Below, piece after piece: positions 26,180 through 35,164 of a stretch of 64,000 nt of DNA. Position 1 is the stretch's first letter. Each line of letters opens with the position of its first letter. The DNA comes from JANPBY01 sp031430645. Lineage in GTDB: Bacteria; Actinomycetota; Actinomycetes; DATJPE01. The position numbers were made by a program, and so were the translations under genes. Location: positions 25,744-89,743 of the forward strand of contig JANPBY010000080.1 of assembly GCA_031430645.1 (NCBI GenBank), in the 5' to 3' direction. The notes under the pieces are model-generated. The model had not been told where the DNA came from. It did not search any database and saw nothing but the letters and a program-made list of their open reading frames with translations.

Positions 26180-27498
26180 GCGAGGTCCGGCCCGGGGGAG
26201 TCACCGAGTGAGGAGCGGCCGTGCGGCGTTGTGGCGCCGAAGGTTCTGGTCAGCTCGAGCTCCTCCTCGATCACGGCCGCGAGCCGGCGTACGCCCTCAC
26301 GGATCCGTTCGGGTTCGGGGTAGCAGTAGGACAGGCGTAACGCCCCACGCGCTTGCGCCTCGGTCTTGGCGGCGCCGGCGTAGAACGCACTGCCGGGTAC
26401 GTAGGCCACCCGCGCGGTGACGGCGCGCGGCAGCATCGCCCCGGCATCCAGCCCCTCGGGAAGGGTCACCCAGGAGTAGAAGCCGCCCGTCGGCCGGGTC
26501 CAGGTCGCGCCCTCCGGCATCATGGCCTCGAGCGCGCCGAGCAGGCTGTCACGCCGCTCCCGATAGATCTCCCGGAAGATCTTGACCTGGTCCAGCCAGG
26601 GTTCGGTGGCGAGGTAGGTCGAGACGGTCAGCTGGCTATAGGCGGAGGGGCACAGGACCGAGGCCTCAGCGGCCAGGACGAGCTTCTCCCGGACCCCGTG
26701 CGGGGCGACCGCGTAGCCGACCCGTAGGCCGGCCGCCAAGATCTTGGAGAAAGACCCGAGGTAAATGACTCCCTCCGCGTCCGTGGCCCGCAAGGCTTGC
26801 GGGACCACTCCCTCGAAGCCGAGCAAGCCGTAGGGGTCATCCTCGAGAACGAGCAAGCCGGCCCGCTGTGCGATCTTGAGAATCTCTTGACGCCGCAACG
26901 GCCCTTGCGTCACCCCGGCCGGGTTGTGGTAGCTCGGCACTGTGTAAAGAAACTTCACTCGGCGACCGGATGCCGCGAGGGCTTCAAGCGCCGCGGCCAA
27001 CGCCTGAGGGACCAAGCCCTCGTCGTCCATCGCGACGTGGACAACGTCGACTTCGTAAGCGGCGAACGTTGAGAGCGCCCCGACATAGGACGGGGCCTCA
27101 GCGAGCACCACGTCACCCGGGTCGCAGAACACCCGGGTCACCAGGTCCAGTGCCTGCTGGGACCCTACGGTCACGACGACGTCATCGGGGTGCGCGTGCA
27201 CACCGACCGTGGGAAGCACCTCAGCGGTGATCTGCTCGCGCAGCCCCACATCACCCTGGCCGGAGCCGTACTGCAGAGCCTGCTCCCCGCGCTCCCGGAT
27301 GAGCCGCTGGACGGTCTCGGCGACGATCTCGAGGGGGAGAGCGGCGACGTAGGGCATCCCGCCGGCCAACGACACGACTTCGGGGCGGGAAGCGACCGCG
27401 AACAGGGCGCGGACCTCCGACGCCGTCATGCCGTGAGTTCGGGCGGCATAGGAGTCGACCCACGGGTCGAGGCGGCTGCCGCGCCGGGCTGGTCCCAT
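26176..27498 (-). CDS. PLP-dependent aminotransferase (class I/II, LysN/MocR-type catalytic domain)
   Basis: 440-aa aminotransferase. The PLP lysine is in YLGSFSKILAAGLRVGYAV; other family marks are GSQQALDLVTRVFCDPGDVVLAEAPSYVGAL and LVLEDDPYGLL. No N-terminal GntR DNA-binding domain is present, so it is an enzyme rather than a MocR regulator. Homologues act as 2-aminoadipate or aromatic/branched-chain aminotransferases; the substrate is not clear. In this neighbourhood of actinobacteria it is regularly found beside parB and cwlM. Coupled to ddl by an ATGA overlap. Confidence 0.88.
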   Translation of the reverse strand: MGPARRGSRLDPWVDSYAARTHGMTASEVRALFAVASRPEVVSLAGGMPYVAALPLEIVAETVQRLIRERGEQALQYGSGQGDVGLREQITAEVLPTVGVHAHPDDVVVTVGSQQALDLVTRVFCDPGDVVLAEAPSYVGALSTFAAYEVDVVHVAMDDEGLVPQALAAALEALAASGRRVKFLYTVPSYHNPAGVTQGPLRRQEILKIAQRAGLLVLEDDPYGLLGFEGVVPQALRATDAEGVIYLGSFSKILAAGLRVGYAVAPHGVREKLVLAAEASVLCPSAYSQLTVSTYLATEPWLDQVKIFREIYRERRDSLLGALEAMMPEGATWTRPTGGFYSWVTLPEGLDAGAMLPRAVTARVAYVPGSAFYAGAAKTEAQARGALRLSYCYPEPERIREGVRRLAAVIEEELELTRTFGATTPHGRSSLGDSPGPDLA

Positions 27499-27557
27499 GG
27501 CTCTACGATGCCGTACTCGGGGTCCGGATCACGAACTCCAGGCTGTGAGGAGGCATC

Positions 27558-27746
27558 ATGCGCGTCCTTCGGTGGGTGGTGCTCGGGGTCTTGGCGGCGG
27601 CCGTCGGCGCCTTCGTGCTCGGCCTGCTTGCTCCGCGGCGGCGGTTGCCCGCCACACCGGTCCCGATCTATGTCGCGCCGCCGCCGGCTGAGGATTCCTC
27701 GGTCGCGGTCGAGGACGCTGTGCCCTTGGCGCCGTCGGACGGGTGA
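27558..27746 (+). CDS. Small single-pass membrane protein, 62 aa
   Basis: ATG start with a strong GAGGAGG ribosome-binding site about 5 nt upstream. The protein has one N-terminal membrane helix (MRVLRWVVLGVLAAAVGAF through about residue 24), then an Arg-rich turn and a short acidic Pro/Ala tail. Divergent from the aminotransferase and convergent with cwlM. No family recognised; the good ribosome-binding site and the helix make it a likely real gene. Confidence 0.6.
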   Translation: MRVLRWVVLGVLAAAVGAFVLGLLAPRRRLPATPVPIYVAPPPAEDSSVAVEDAVPLAPSDG

Positions 27747-27758
27747 GCGGCTGCACGT

Positions 27759-27788
27759 TGGATCGGGCTCAGCTGGATCGGGCTCAGC
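27759..27788 (+). repeat. 15-bp perfect tandem duplication downstream of cwlM
   Basis: TGGATCGGGCTCAGC is repeated exactly twice in the 48-nt gap between the convergent small membrane protein and cwlM genes. Confidence 0.85.
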
Positions 27789-27794
27789 CCAGGT

Positions 27795-28952
27795 TCAACT
27801 GACGAGCTCGGGTAGCCGCAGCACACCGGTCGGGTGGTCGTCGTCGGAGGTCAAGTACAACCGTTGGACCGCAACCGTGACAGCCTCGGCGACGGTGTCG
27901 CGGAAAGCGGGGTCCGCGAGCCGAGCCGAGTCTCCCGGATGGGTGAGATAGCCGAGTTCGATGCGGACGGCCGGCATCCGGGTGCGCCGCAGCAGGTCCC
28001 AGGTCTTGCCATGCGTCCGGCAATCCACCAAGTCGGTGCGGGCCACGATCTCGCGCTGAACCAGTCCGGCAAAGGTCTCCCCGACAGCTGAGTGCGCTCC
28101 ACCGCCAGCGACGCCGTAGTAGTAGGTCGCCAGGCCGCTGGCGGCCGGTTCAGCTGAACCGTCGGAGTGCAAGGAGATCACCAGGTCGGCTCGCGCGGCG
28201 TTGGCAAAGGCTGCGCGCGCTGACTCATCTGGACCGGGATCGTCCTCGGCCAGCCGACCGCGCGTGAGATAAGCCGTGACGCCGAGTGCGCCCAGTCGGC
28301 CCTCGATGCGGGCCGCGAGGTCGGCCGCCACTACCGCCTCGGTCAGGCCGGCGCCGCAGTGTCCGGAATCAGCGCCACCGTGGCCGGGGTCGATGACCAC
28401 GATCTTGCCCACGAGAGTGGGGCCACTCCGACGGATTCGCTCGGTCTCGCGCAGGGCCTGGGGCTCGCCGCCGGTGACAGTTCGGCTCAGCCGGTCCAAC
28501 GCCATCAGCGTCTGCGGGCCGCAGAGCCCGTCATCGACCAACCCGACGTTTCGCTGGAAGTCACGAACGGCCCGGTCAGTCTGCCGACCGAAGATCCCGT
28601 CCACCCGACCGGAGTCGAAGCCCATGTCGAGCAGCCGCTGTTGCAGGGCGGCGACGTCGTCGCCCGTAGGCGGGTAGCCCACGGTCTGGTGGAGCACGCG
28701 GTCGCCGAGGCTCCACCGCGCCTCATCCAACAGACGCCACGTCTGGGGCCCGACGATGCCATCCACGCTCGTGCCCCGTTGCTGCTGGAAGTGTCGTACG
28801 GCATCGTCGAGCGCGTCATCGAAGAGCGCCTCAGCGGGCGATCGGCCCGGTGCAGTGGGATCAAGGTTCGGCAGCACGCCCAGGTGTGTCAGGCGTCCAC
28901 GGATCTCGGCCACTGCCGGGCCGGAGTCGCCGTGACGGTAGATCTGCTGCAC
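27795..28952 (-). CDS. cwlM: N-acetylmuramoyl-L-alanine amidase CwlM
   Basis: 385-aa protein with two peptidoglycan-binding domains (about 1-75 and 95-170: DDAVRHFQQQRGTSVDGIVGPQTW and RAVRDFQRNVGLVDDGLCGPQTL) followed by an amidase_3 domain. Zinc ligands and the catalytic Glu are all present (VIDPGHGGADSGHCGAGLTEA, VISLHSDGSAE, RIELGYLTHP). In mycobacteria CwlM is cytoplasmic and, when phosphorylated, activates MurA. No signal peptide is visible here, fitting that role. GTG start (VQQIYRHGDSGPAVAEIR) is the conserved opening; the longer upstream frame is not coding. Confidence 0.93.
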   Translation of the reverse strand: MQQIYRHGDSGPAVAEIRGRLTHLGVLPNLDPTAPGRSPAEALFDDALDDAVRHFQQQRGTSVDGIVGPQTWRLLDEARWSLGDRVLHQTVGYPPTGDDVAALQQRLLDMGFDSGRVDGIFGRQTDRAVRDFQRNVGLVDDGLCGPQTLMALDRLSRTVTGGEPQALRETERIRRSGPTLVGKIVVIDPGHGGADSGHCGAGLTEAVVAADLAARIEGRLGALGVTAYLTRGRLAEDDPGPDESARAAFANAARADLVISLHSDGSAEPAASGLATYYYGVAGGGAHSAVGETFAGLVQREIVARTDLVDCRTHGKTWDLLRRTRMPAVRIELGYLTHPGDSARLADPAFRDTVAEAVTVAVQRLYLTSDDDHPTGVLRLPELVS

Positions 28953-29065
28953 GCGCCGGAGTCCTTTCGTGCGCTCGTGGCTCAGGCGAGCCGAGGCCGT
29001 TCGTGAGGATCGTACGCAACAGACCATCGAGGGAACAGGGTCCGAGGGCTCGGTCCCCGACCGGC

Positions 29066-29395
29066 TCAGCCGATGTAGTCGTGCAGATCCTTCAGCAGGG
29101 CCGACTTGGGCTTGGCTCCGACGATGGTCTTGACCACCTGGCCCCCGGAGAACACGCTCATGGTGGGGATCGACGTAATGCCGTACGACGCTGAGATCTG
29201 CGGGTTCTCGTCGACGTTCAGCTTGACGACGGTGATCTTGTCCGCGTGCTCCCCGGCGATCTCCTCGAGGATGGGGGCAACCTGACGGCACGGTCCGCAC
29301 CACTCGGCCCAGAAGTCGACGAGCACCGGCTTGTCGCTCTGCAGGACATCGACAAGGAATGAGTCGTCGGTTACGGCTTTGGTGTTGGCGCCCAC
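29066..29395 (-). CDS. trxA: Thioredoxin
   Basis: 109-aa thioredoxin with active site WAEWCGPCRQ and the cis-Pro loop ITSIPTMSVF. Reduces protein disulfides using TrxB and NADPH. Located 69 nt after trxB on the same strand and 113 nt before cwlM, the conserved trxB-trxC-cwlM order of actinobacteria. Confidence 0.97.
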   Translation of the reverse strand: MGANTKAVTDDSFLVDVLQSDKPVLVDFWAEWCGPCRQVAPILEEIAGEHADKITVVKLNVDENPQISASYGITSIPTMSVFSGGQVVKTIVGAKPKSALLKDLHDYIG

Positions 29396-29464
29396 GGGGG
29401 GTCTCCTCTTTGGGGATGGGTGAGTCGGGCAGGGAGTGGTGTGAGAGGTATCGCGTCCGACAAG

Positions 29465-30451
29465 TCAGACGCCTGCTGCAACGGCGTGGGTCGTGGTCGA
29501 ACCGGCCGTGGCGGCGTCCTCGAGATCGGCGAGGAACCGCTCAGCGTCCAGGGAGGCTGCGCAGCCGGTGCCCGCCGCGGTGACTGCCTGGCGGTAGACG
29601 TGGTCCACAAGGTCTCCGCAGGCGAACACGCCGGCGAGGTTTGTTGCTTGCGTGCGACCTTCGACCAGGACGTAGCCTTCGTCGTCGAGGTCGACCTGGC
29701 CGGCCAACAGCTCAGACCGCGGGTCGTGGCCGATGGCAACGAAGACGCCGGTCACCGCCAGATCTCGTTCGGTGCCGCTGAGGGTGTCGCGCAGTCGTAC
29801 GCCGCTGACCTTGTCCTCACCGTGAATGGCGACGACCTCACTGTTCCAGGCGAAGGAGATCTTGTCGTTAGCGAAGGCTCGGTCCTGCATGACCTTGGAG
29901 GCGCGCAGGACGTCGCGACGGTGGACCAGGGTCACCGTCTCGGCGAACCGGGTAAGGAACGTGGCCTCTTCGAGTGCTGTATCGCCACCACCTACGACGA
30001 CGATGTGCTGGCCTTTGAAGAAGAAACCGTCGCACGTGGCACACCATGAGACGCCCCGCCCGGAGAGCCGTTTTTCGTCGGGCAGGCCGAGCTCGCGGTA
30101 GCCAGACCCGGTCGCCAAGATGACTGCGTGGGCGCTGTGGGTGTTGCCGGAGCCGTCAGTGACGATCTTCACGTCGCCGGCTAGGTCGACAGCGGTGATG
30201 TCATCGGTGATCAACTCGGCGCCGAAGCGCTCAGCCTGCGCCCGGAGGGAGTCCATCAGGTCCGGGCCCATGACCCCGTCGGGGAAGCCGGGGAAGTTTT
30301 CGACATCGGTGGTGTTCATGAGGGCGCCGCCGGCGGTGACTGAACCCTCGAAGACCAGCGGGGAAAGGTTGGCGCGAGCCGCGTAGATCGCGGCGGTATA
30401 GCCCGCCGGGCCAGACCCGATGATGATGACGTTGCGAATCTCGTCGCTCAC
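29465..30451 (-). CDS. trxB: Thioredoxin-disulfide reductase
   Basis: 328-aa FAD/NADPH enzyme that reduces thioredoxin. FAD-binding motif IIIGSGPAGYTAAIYAARANL, redox site WCATCDGFFFKG, NADPH motif VVVGGGDTALEEATFL and the C-terminal FAD motif GVFACGDLVDHVYRQAVTAAGTG are all present. The GTG at 30451 (SDEIRNVIIIGSG) is chosen; the longer upstream frame is Ser/Thr low-complexity and includes a 12-bp repeat (30484-30507). SigM operons in actinobacteria commonly include trxB. Confidence 0.97.
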   Translation of the reverse strand: MSDEIRNVIIIGSGPAGYTAAIYAARANLSPLVFEGSVTAGGALMNTTDVENFPGFPDGVMGPDLMDSLRAQAERFGAELITDDITAVDLAGDVKIVTDGSGNTHSAHAVILATGSGYRELGLPDEKRLSGRGVSWCATCDGFFFKGQHIVVVGGGDTALEEATFLTRFAETVTLVHRRDVLRASKVMQDRAFANDKISFAWNSEVVAIHGEDKVSGVRLRDTLSGTERDLAVTGVFVAIGHDPRSELLAGQVDLDDEGYVLVEGRTQATNLAGVFACGDLVDHVYRQAVTAAGTGCAASLDAERFLADLEDAATAGSTTTHAVAAGV

Positions 30452-30596
30452 TGCTGTCCTCTCGTCCCCGGGCTGCCGGCCATCCGTGCTGCTATTCGTG
30501 CTGCCATCCGTGGAACACAGCCTAGGGCTCGGGCATTCCAGCCTCTGGACGGACAGCACTGGGGGCAGCCCTGGGGACTGCACTGAACCGAATGGC

Positions 30597-31433
30597 TCAG
30601 GGTCGGGCTACGGCCGCGTAGTAGATCAAGAAGGAGTCGTCGACCACTGCGGGGTCACCGCAGCCCGCCGTAACGACATAGACATCGACCCGCTTCGGGG
30701 TCTCGCCCGGCAGGACGACGACGGCCACTGGGGTGGCCTCCCAGGTGCCGGCGTCGACGGCAACAGGCCGCTCGGTTGTCCCATCGACCAGCTTGGTGAC
30801 GCAGGTTGCGAGCGGGCTGGTCGTGCGCGGTGCCCGACGCACCAAGGATTCGACCTCGCCAGTGGCCGGATCCGGCGTCGGGGAGACTCCCGGATCGGTG
30901 CCGTTGTCTTCGCTCTCCACCCACGCGCTCAGCGGGGCACCCGGGGCGCTGGCCGCCTGGACCAAGCCAGTGACCTGGGTGGAGAGGTCGGCCTTGGAGT
31001 AGGCAGCGCCTGAATTGGTCAACAGGGTCGCGGTCTGAGCCTTGGCGCCGCCCTCGGACGTCGGTGCTGCTCCGCCGGCGGTGTCTGCCGGACCGCCACC
31101 GGATCCGTCGAAGAACTGGGTGCCGACAACGACGGCGCCGAAGACGAGGACTACCGCCGCGGCACTGGAGAGGACGCGTGAACGGCGGGCGGTGCGCGCC
31201 TGGCGTTCACGGGCGGAGGGCAAGACGCTGACGTTGGTGGCACCGCTCGCGGCCCACGCCGGGACAGGCCCGGACAGGGGGAGTTCCGCCGCGAGCGCTG
31301 CAGCGATCCGGTCCGAGACGTCGACGGGCATCGACACCTCGGGCAGGCCGGCCAAAAGAGCGCTGATCGCAGCATCGTCGAGGGGGTCGATCAATGGCGC
31401 GTCGAGCTGTTCGGAGTCAGCGTCGTCGGTCAT
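30597..31433 (-). CDS. Anti-sigma factor candidate paired with SigM
   Basis: 278-aa membrane protein starting at the ATG that overlaps the sigM stop by 4 nt. Residues 1-75 form a cytoplasmic N-terminal region, one membrane helix follows (about 84-104, VLSSAAAVVLVFGAVVVGTQFF), and the rest is an extracytoplasmic domain of about 170 residues without recognised motif. The position directly after sigM, ahead of trxB-trxA-cwlM, is that of mycobacterial rsmA, the anti-sigma M factor. No HXXXCXXC zinc anti-sigma motif is visible. Role inferred from location and topology. Confidence 0.75.
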   Translation of the reverse strand: MTDDADSEQLDAPLIDPLDDAAISALLAGLPEVSMPVDVSDRIAAALAAELPLSGPVPAWAASGATNVSVLPSARERQARTARRSRVLSSAAAVVLVFGAVVVGTQFFDGSGGGPADTAGGAAPTSEGGAKAQTATLLTNSGAAYSKADLSTQVTGLVQAASAPGAPLSAWVESEDNGTDPGVSPTPDPATGEVESLVRRAPRTTSPLATCVTKLVDGTTERPVAVDAGTWEATPVAVVVLPGETPKRVDVYVVTAGCGDPAVVDDSFLIYYAAVARP

Positions 31434-32122
31434 CTGCGGCCACCTCCTCCGGTGCGTTGCTCGGGCGGTCCATCGGGAACGTCTGGCGGTGGGACGTGGC
31501 CCCCGCCCGGCTGGTTCCCGTCGGTTGGCTGCCGAAGATGGGCGAGCAGCGGTGCAAGCCGGGCCCGCCCCCGAAAACACCTGCTCTTGACGGTGCCGGG
31601 AGCGCAGTCCAGGACTCGCGCGGCGTCATCGACGGAGTAGCCCTGCACGTCAACGAGGACCAGGGCTGCTCGCTGTTCGGGCGGAAGGGTAGCGAGAGCG
31701 TCCTGAATGACCAGCGAGGTTTCGCGCGCGGCCATGGCGTCGCCTTGAGCGGGGATCCGCTCGGCATCCTCAGGAAGGGGCACGGCGGGGCGTGCGGCCT
31801 GCCGCCTCAACAGGTCCAGGCTCGCGTTCACGACGATGCGGTGCAGCCACGTGGTGACTGCCGCCTCGCCTCGGTAGGAAGCTGCGTTGCGATAGGCCGA
31901 GACCAGCGCTTCTTGGACTGCGTCGGCTGCATCCTCGCGATTGCCGGTGGTCCGTAGCGCGACGGCCCACAGTCGACTCTGGTGACGGCGCACCAGCTCA
32001 GCGAAGGCCGTGGGATCCCCGGTGACGTGGGCGGCGAGCAAAGCCCGATCATCACGAGCGACGCCGAGAGTCGCCTCGTCCGCAGCCCCGGTCACGACGA
32101 GCGAGCCTACGCGGTGTGACAC
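31430..32122 (-). CDS. sigM: ECF RNA polymerase sigma factor SigM
   Basis: 230-aa ECF sigma factor. Region 2 (DPTAFAELVRRHQSRLWAVALRTTGNREDAADAVQEALVSAYRN) and region 4 (TLPPEQRAALVLVDVQGYSVDDAARVLDCAPGTVKSRCFRGRARLAPLL) are clear; the Gly/Pro-rich C-terminal 35 residues are extra. GTG start. Between the pseudokinase gene and the anti-sigma gene, matching the mviN-sigM-rsmA-trxB order of mycobacteria; SigM there responds to late-growth or envelope cues. Confidence 0.93.
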   Translation of the reverse strand: MSHRVGSLVVTGAADEATLGVARDDRALLAAHVTGDPTAFAELVRRHQSRLWAVALRTTGNREDAADAVQEALVSAYRNAASYRGEAAVTTWLHRIVVNASLDLLRRQAARPAVPLPEDAERIPAQGDAMAARETSLVIQDALATLPPEQRAALVLVDVQGYSVDDAARVLDCAPGTVKSRCFRGRARLAPLLAHLRQPTDGNQPGGGHVPPPDVPDGPPEQRTGGGGRR

Positions 32123-32180
32123 CGCAGCCCAGGGATGCCGAGCCGTCCACTGCTGTCATCAAGATCGGGCTCGCTGAAGA

Positions 32181-33560
32181 TCAAGCTCGGGCGACGGTGA
32201 TCTCGATGATCCCTCCTCGATAGGTCGTCCCGTCGGCAGGCAGTTCGGTGAGCCACACCAGGACGTACCTGGCCTGGACCGGATCGGGAGCCCGCAAGGC
32301 GACCAGCTCGCCCACGTTGATCGCCGAACCAAAGGGTGTGAAGTCCTCGGGGGCCGCCCTCAAAGTCGGCGCGACCCTGACCTCGAGCGTCGTGCCAGCG
32401 CCGACCAGGTTGAGCCGGACTGCGCCGACGGTCTCAATCCTGCCTAGGTCGAACACCACCCCGACCCCTGGCTTGGGTGCAAGGTCGGCCTGCGCGTAGG
32501 AAACCGTCCGCCAGGCAGTTGCTAGGTTGCCGTCGAAGGCGAGAGGGACCAGTTCGGGCTTCTCCCGACCGTTGCCGCCAGGGTCGAAGTCAATCCCGGC
32601 CTGAACCGGAACTCGGCCGGTCTGGTCAGGAGGAGCTGATGGCGACGGCAGGGCGCTGGAGGTCGGCGAGGGAGAGCCGCCTGGCGCGCGGCCTCGCCCC
32701 TGATCGGCGCTGTCGTCCTGAACCAGCAGAAAGCCGACCCAGGCCGCCGCAGCCAGTGCGGCAACGATGGCGAGGACGCCGACCCGGGTCGTGGCCCCTC
32801 GGCGGGTGGTCCTGCTGCTGCCCCTGTGATCAGCTGCGGACCGGTCTTCGGCACGGCGTCCCAGGCAGCCCAGGACGTGTTCGAGGCTGAGCACCACGTC
32901 GTGGATGTCGTCCGGGGGGTTCGCCAGCCCTGTCGAGAGCGCTTGGTCGAGCTCCTTTGGCACCCCGGCGCGCACCTGTCGCGGCCGCACGACCGAGCCG
33001 TTCCGGCCGGCACTGGGCCAACGCCCGGTTACCGCGGCGTAGGTCACCGCCAACGCACCCCAGGAATCTGCCGAGTCGGGTGAATCGGGGGGCTCGGCGG
33101 CCCCCGGCTCGAGCGCGGCCGTGGTCGCAAGCCCGGCGAGTTTCGGGTGCCCGTCCTCGGTGAGCCAGACGTCGGCCAGGCCAACGGAGCCGTGCCGTAC
33201 GCCCCCGGCATGAGCGACGTGCAGAGCTCGAGCCACCCGCAGACCCAGCGCGCATGACTCGGTTGCGGGAAGCGGTCCAGCCAGGAGCCGGTCAGCCAGG
33301 GTTTCGCCGGAGGCCCACTCGCTGACCACCAACAAGTCGCCGCCGCCTGGGTCCACCACGTCATAGATGTGCAAGAGGCCGGCGTCGGTGACGCAGGCGG
33401 CCTGTCTTGCGCGGTCCGCAGTTTGTGCGCGTCGAGGGTGCTCGGCCGTCACGACCAGGACACCCACATGGCGTCGAAGCACGGTGTCGGTGGCCCGCCA
33501 GCTGGACCACTGATCCCCGGAGACGACCCGGTCCTCCAGGACGTAGCGGTCAGTGGGCAC
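32181..33560 (-). CDS. Membrane pseudokinase with C-terminal extracytoplasmic domain
   Basis: 459-aa protein starting at a GTG (PTDRYVLEDRVVSGDQW). An N-terminal Ser/Thr-kinase-like domain (1-250) has degenerate catalytic sites: the HRD loop reads RHGSVGLADVWL and the DFG position reads KLAGLA, so it should not phosphorylate. A membrane helix (about 290-312) and Pro/Ser linker precede a C-terminal beta-rich domain like discoidin/F5-8 domains (LAPKPGVGVVFDLGRIETV, VRLNLVGAGTTLEVRV). In mycobacteria this pseudokinase is fused to MurJ (MviN) and binds FhaA; here it is a separate gene. No strong ribosome-binding site precedes the start, so the N-terminus is uncertain. Confidence 0.82.
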   Translation of the reverse strand: MPTDRYVLEDRVVSGDQWSSWRATDTVLRRHVGVLVVTAEHPRRAQTADRARQAACVTDAGLLHIYDVVDPGGGDLLVVSEWASGETLADRLLAGPLPATESCALGLRVARALHVAHAGGVRHGSVGLADVWLTEDGHPKLAGLATTAALEPGAAEPPDSPDSADSWGALAVTYAAVTGRWPSAGRNGSVVRPRQVRAGVPKELDQALSTGLANPPDDIHDVVLSLEHVLGCLGRRAEDRSAADHRGSSRTTRRGATTRVGVLAIVAALAAAAWVGFLLVQDDSADQGRGRAPGGSPSPTSSALPSPSAPPDQTGRVPVQAGIDFDPGGNGREKPELVPLAFDGNLATAWRTVSYAQADLAPKPGVGVVFDLGRIETVGAVRLNLVGAGTTLEVRVAPTLRAAPEDFTPFGSAINVGELVALRAPDPVQARYVLVWLTELPADGTTYRGGIIEITVARA

Positions 33561-33604
33561 TGGTCGAGCGTAGGCGAGTGGCTGGGTCGCGCCCGCGTCG
33601 TCGG

Positions 33605-34699
33605 TCAGGTCGTCGGTCGCGTGGCGCCGATGTACCCGTCGAGGTAGACCCTCGCGTAGCGGACGACGTCCCCGGTGTGCGGGGCGTGGATCATCCACCC
33701 GGCCCCGACATAAAGGGCGACGTGGTGGATGGTGGTCGGGTCGTTGACGTTGTTCGCCCAGAAGAGCAGGTCACCGGGCTGAAGATCGGCTAGCGCCGGG
33801 TGCGGACCAACGGTCCATTGCTGGCGCGAGGTACGCGGGAGCCCGACGCCGGCCAGGGCGTACGCCCAGCGGGTGAGCCCGCTGCAGTCGAAGCTGTCCG
33901 GACCGTTGGCGGCATAGACGTACGGAACTCCGCGGACGCTGTCAGCGGCTCTCAGGGCCACCCCAGCGGCGGTGGCCTCCGACGGAAGCTGGGTCGGAAG
34001 CGGCCCACTCGCGCCGAGCTGCACGGCGGCTCGCTCAGCGGCCGCCCGGGCCTGCGCTGCACGCCACTCCTCGGTGAGTTTCCGCACCGTGGCCCCGGCG
34101 TCATCGAGGGCACTTTGGTGGGCGGCGAGCAGGGATTGGATCTCGTCCTCGGCGATGCGAGCAGTCGCTTCGAGCTCGGTCTGGCGCTCGGAGAGCGCGG
34201 TGAGCTCGAGCTGCAGCCGGGCCGCGTCCGCGACGGCATCGGCGTCAACTTCCGCCGAGCCTCGGTCCCTGTCGAGCACGCGATCGACGGAATCCATCCG
34301 GGCGAGCACGTCGACCAGGGAGCCGCCGTCGAGCACGGTGGCGTACAGCCCGGTTTGCCCACCACTCATGTACAGCGCCCGCACCCGTTCATTCGTAGCC
34401 GCCCGGCTTCGCTGCGCGGCTGTCGAGAGATCCGCGAGGGTGTTTTTTGCCGTCAGCTCTTGGGAGACCAGTCGGCCAAGCTCGTCCTGCGCCCCGGCGA
34501 GCTGCTCGCCGGCCATCTCGACCTGCTCTTCGAGTTCGCTGACTTGGGCCGCGAGCTTCTTGGCTTTGGCCTTGGCCGCTTGGATCCCGTCAGGTTCTGC
34601 CTGAACCGGGGTTCCAACGAGTGACAGCATCAGGGCGGCGAGCAGGATTGCTGCCCCGGGCAAGGCTCTTGTCCGGAAACGGTCGTGCATGAGAGGCAT
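33605..34699 (-). CDS. NlpC/P60 family cell-wall endopeptidase
   Basis: 364-aa secreted D,L-endopeptidase. A signal peptide (about 1-34, ending VQAEP) is followed by a long coiled coil (about 40-225, RipA/PcsB-like) and a C-terminal NlpC/P60 domain with the catalytic Cys (FDCSGLTRWAYAL) and His (TIHHVALYVGAGWMIHAPH). Coiled-coil NlpC proteins of this build act in daughter-cell separation in other actinobacteria. It lies between the pseudokinase and a small membrane protein, downstream of murJ. Confidence 0.92.
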   Translation of the reverse strand: MPLMHDRFRTRALPGAAILLAALMLSLVGTPVQAEPDGIQAAKAKAKKLAAQVSELEEQVEMAGEQLAGAQDELGRLVSQELTAKNTLADLSTAAQRSRAATNERVRALYMSGGQTGLYATVLDGGSLVDVLARMDSVDRVLDRDRGSAEVDADAVADAARLQLELTALSERQTELEATARIAEDEIQSLLAAHQSALDDAGATVRKLTEEWRAAQARAAAERAAVQLGASGPLPTQLPSEATAAGVALRAADSVRGVPYVYAANGPDSFDCSGLTRWAYALAGVGLPRTSRQQWTVGPHPALADLQPGDLLFWANNVNDPTTIHHVALYVGAGWMIHAPHTGDVVRYARVYLDGYIGATRPTT

Positions 34700-34712
34700 G
34701 GGGCGGGTCGAC

Positions 34713-35117
34713 TCAGGTACTCGGAGCCACGGAGCTGGTTTCGATCGTCGCCTCGATCTCGGTCAGTCCCCGGGTGATCGACAGCCGGTAGGCAGCCAGG
34801 GTCTTTGCCGTCGTCGTGAGCGTGAACCGGACCGTGTCGGTGGAGGGGTCAATGGAAAAGCTCTGGGGGATGATGACCTCACCGGTTGTGCTCAGGGTGG
34901 CTTGGGCGGCCTCGTAGGCTGCTTGTGCGTCTTGGGTCTGGCGCCAGGTTTCCCCGGCGACGTCGGCAGCAGACGCGCCATGGTCCGCAGCGGAGACGCG
35001 GTGGTAGGCGATCGAGACTCCGTCGTACACGAGCACCCCGACGAGGCCGAGGAGCAGCAGGAGCTTGGTCAGCCCGCCAAGAGCGACACTGCCGCGCTCC
35101 GAACGGAGGGCGTTCAT
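34713..35117 (-). CDS. Membrane protein of unknown function, 134 aa
   Basis: A basic N-terminus (MNALRSERGSVALGGLTK) precedes one membrane helix (about 17-36), then a roughly 95-residue Thr-rich extracytoplasmic domain. The N-terminal pattern is reminiscent of TadE/pilin-like membrane proteins, but no prepilin site was identified. It lies 13 nt upstream of the NlpC/P60 gene and 47 nt after murJ, so it is probably in the same transcript. No family recognised. Confidence 0.72.
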   Translation of the reverse strand: MNALRSERGSVALGGLTKLLLLLGLVGVLVYDGVSIAYHRVSAADHGASAADVAGETWRQTQDAQAAYEAAQATLSTTGEVIIPQSFSIDPSTDTVRFTLTTTAKTLAAYRLSITRGLTEIEATIETSSVAPST

Positions 35118-35164
35118 GAGGGAGATGTCGGCGTAAGAGCGGCCTGGCTTGAGCCGCCGTTAGG

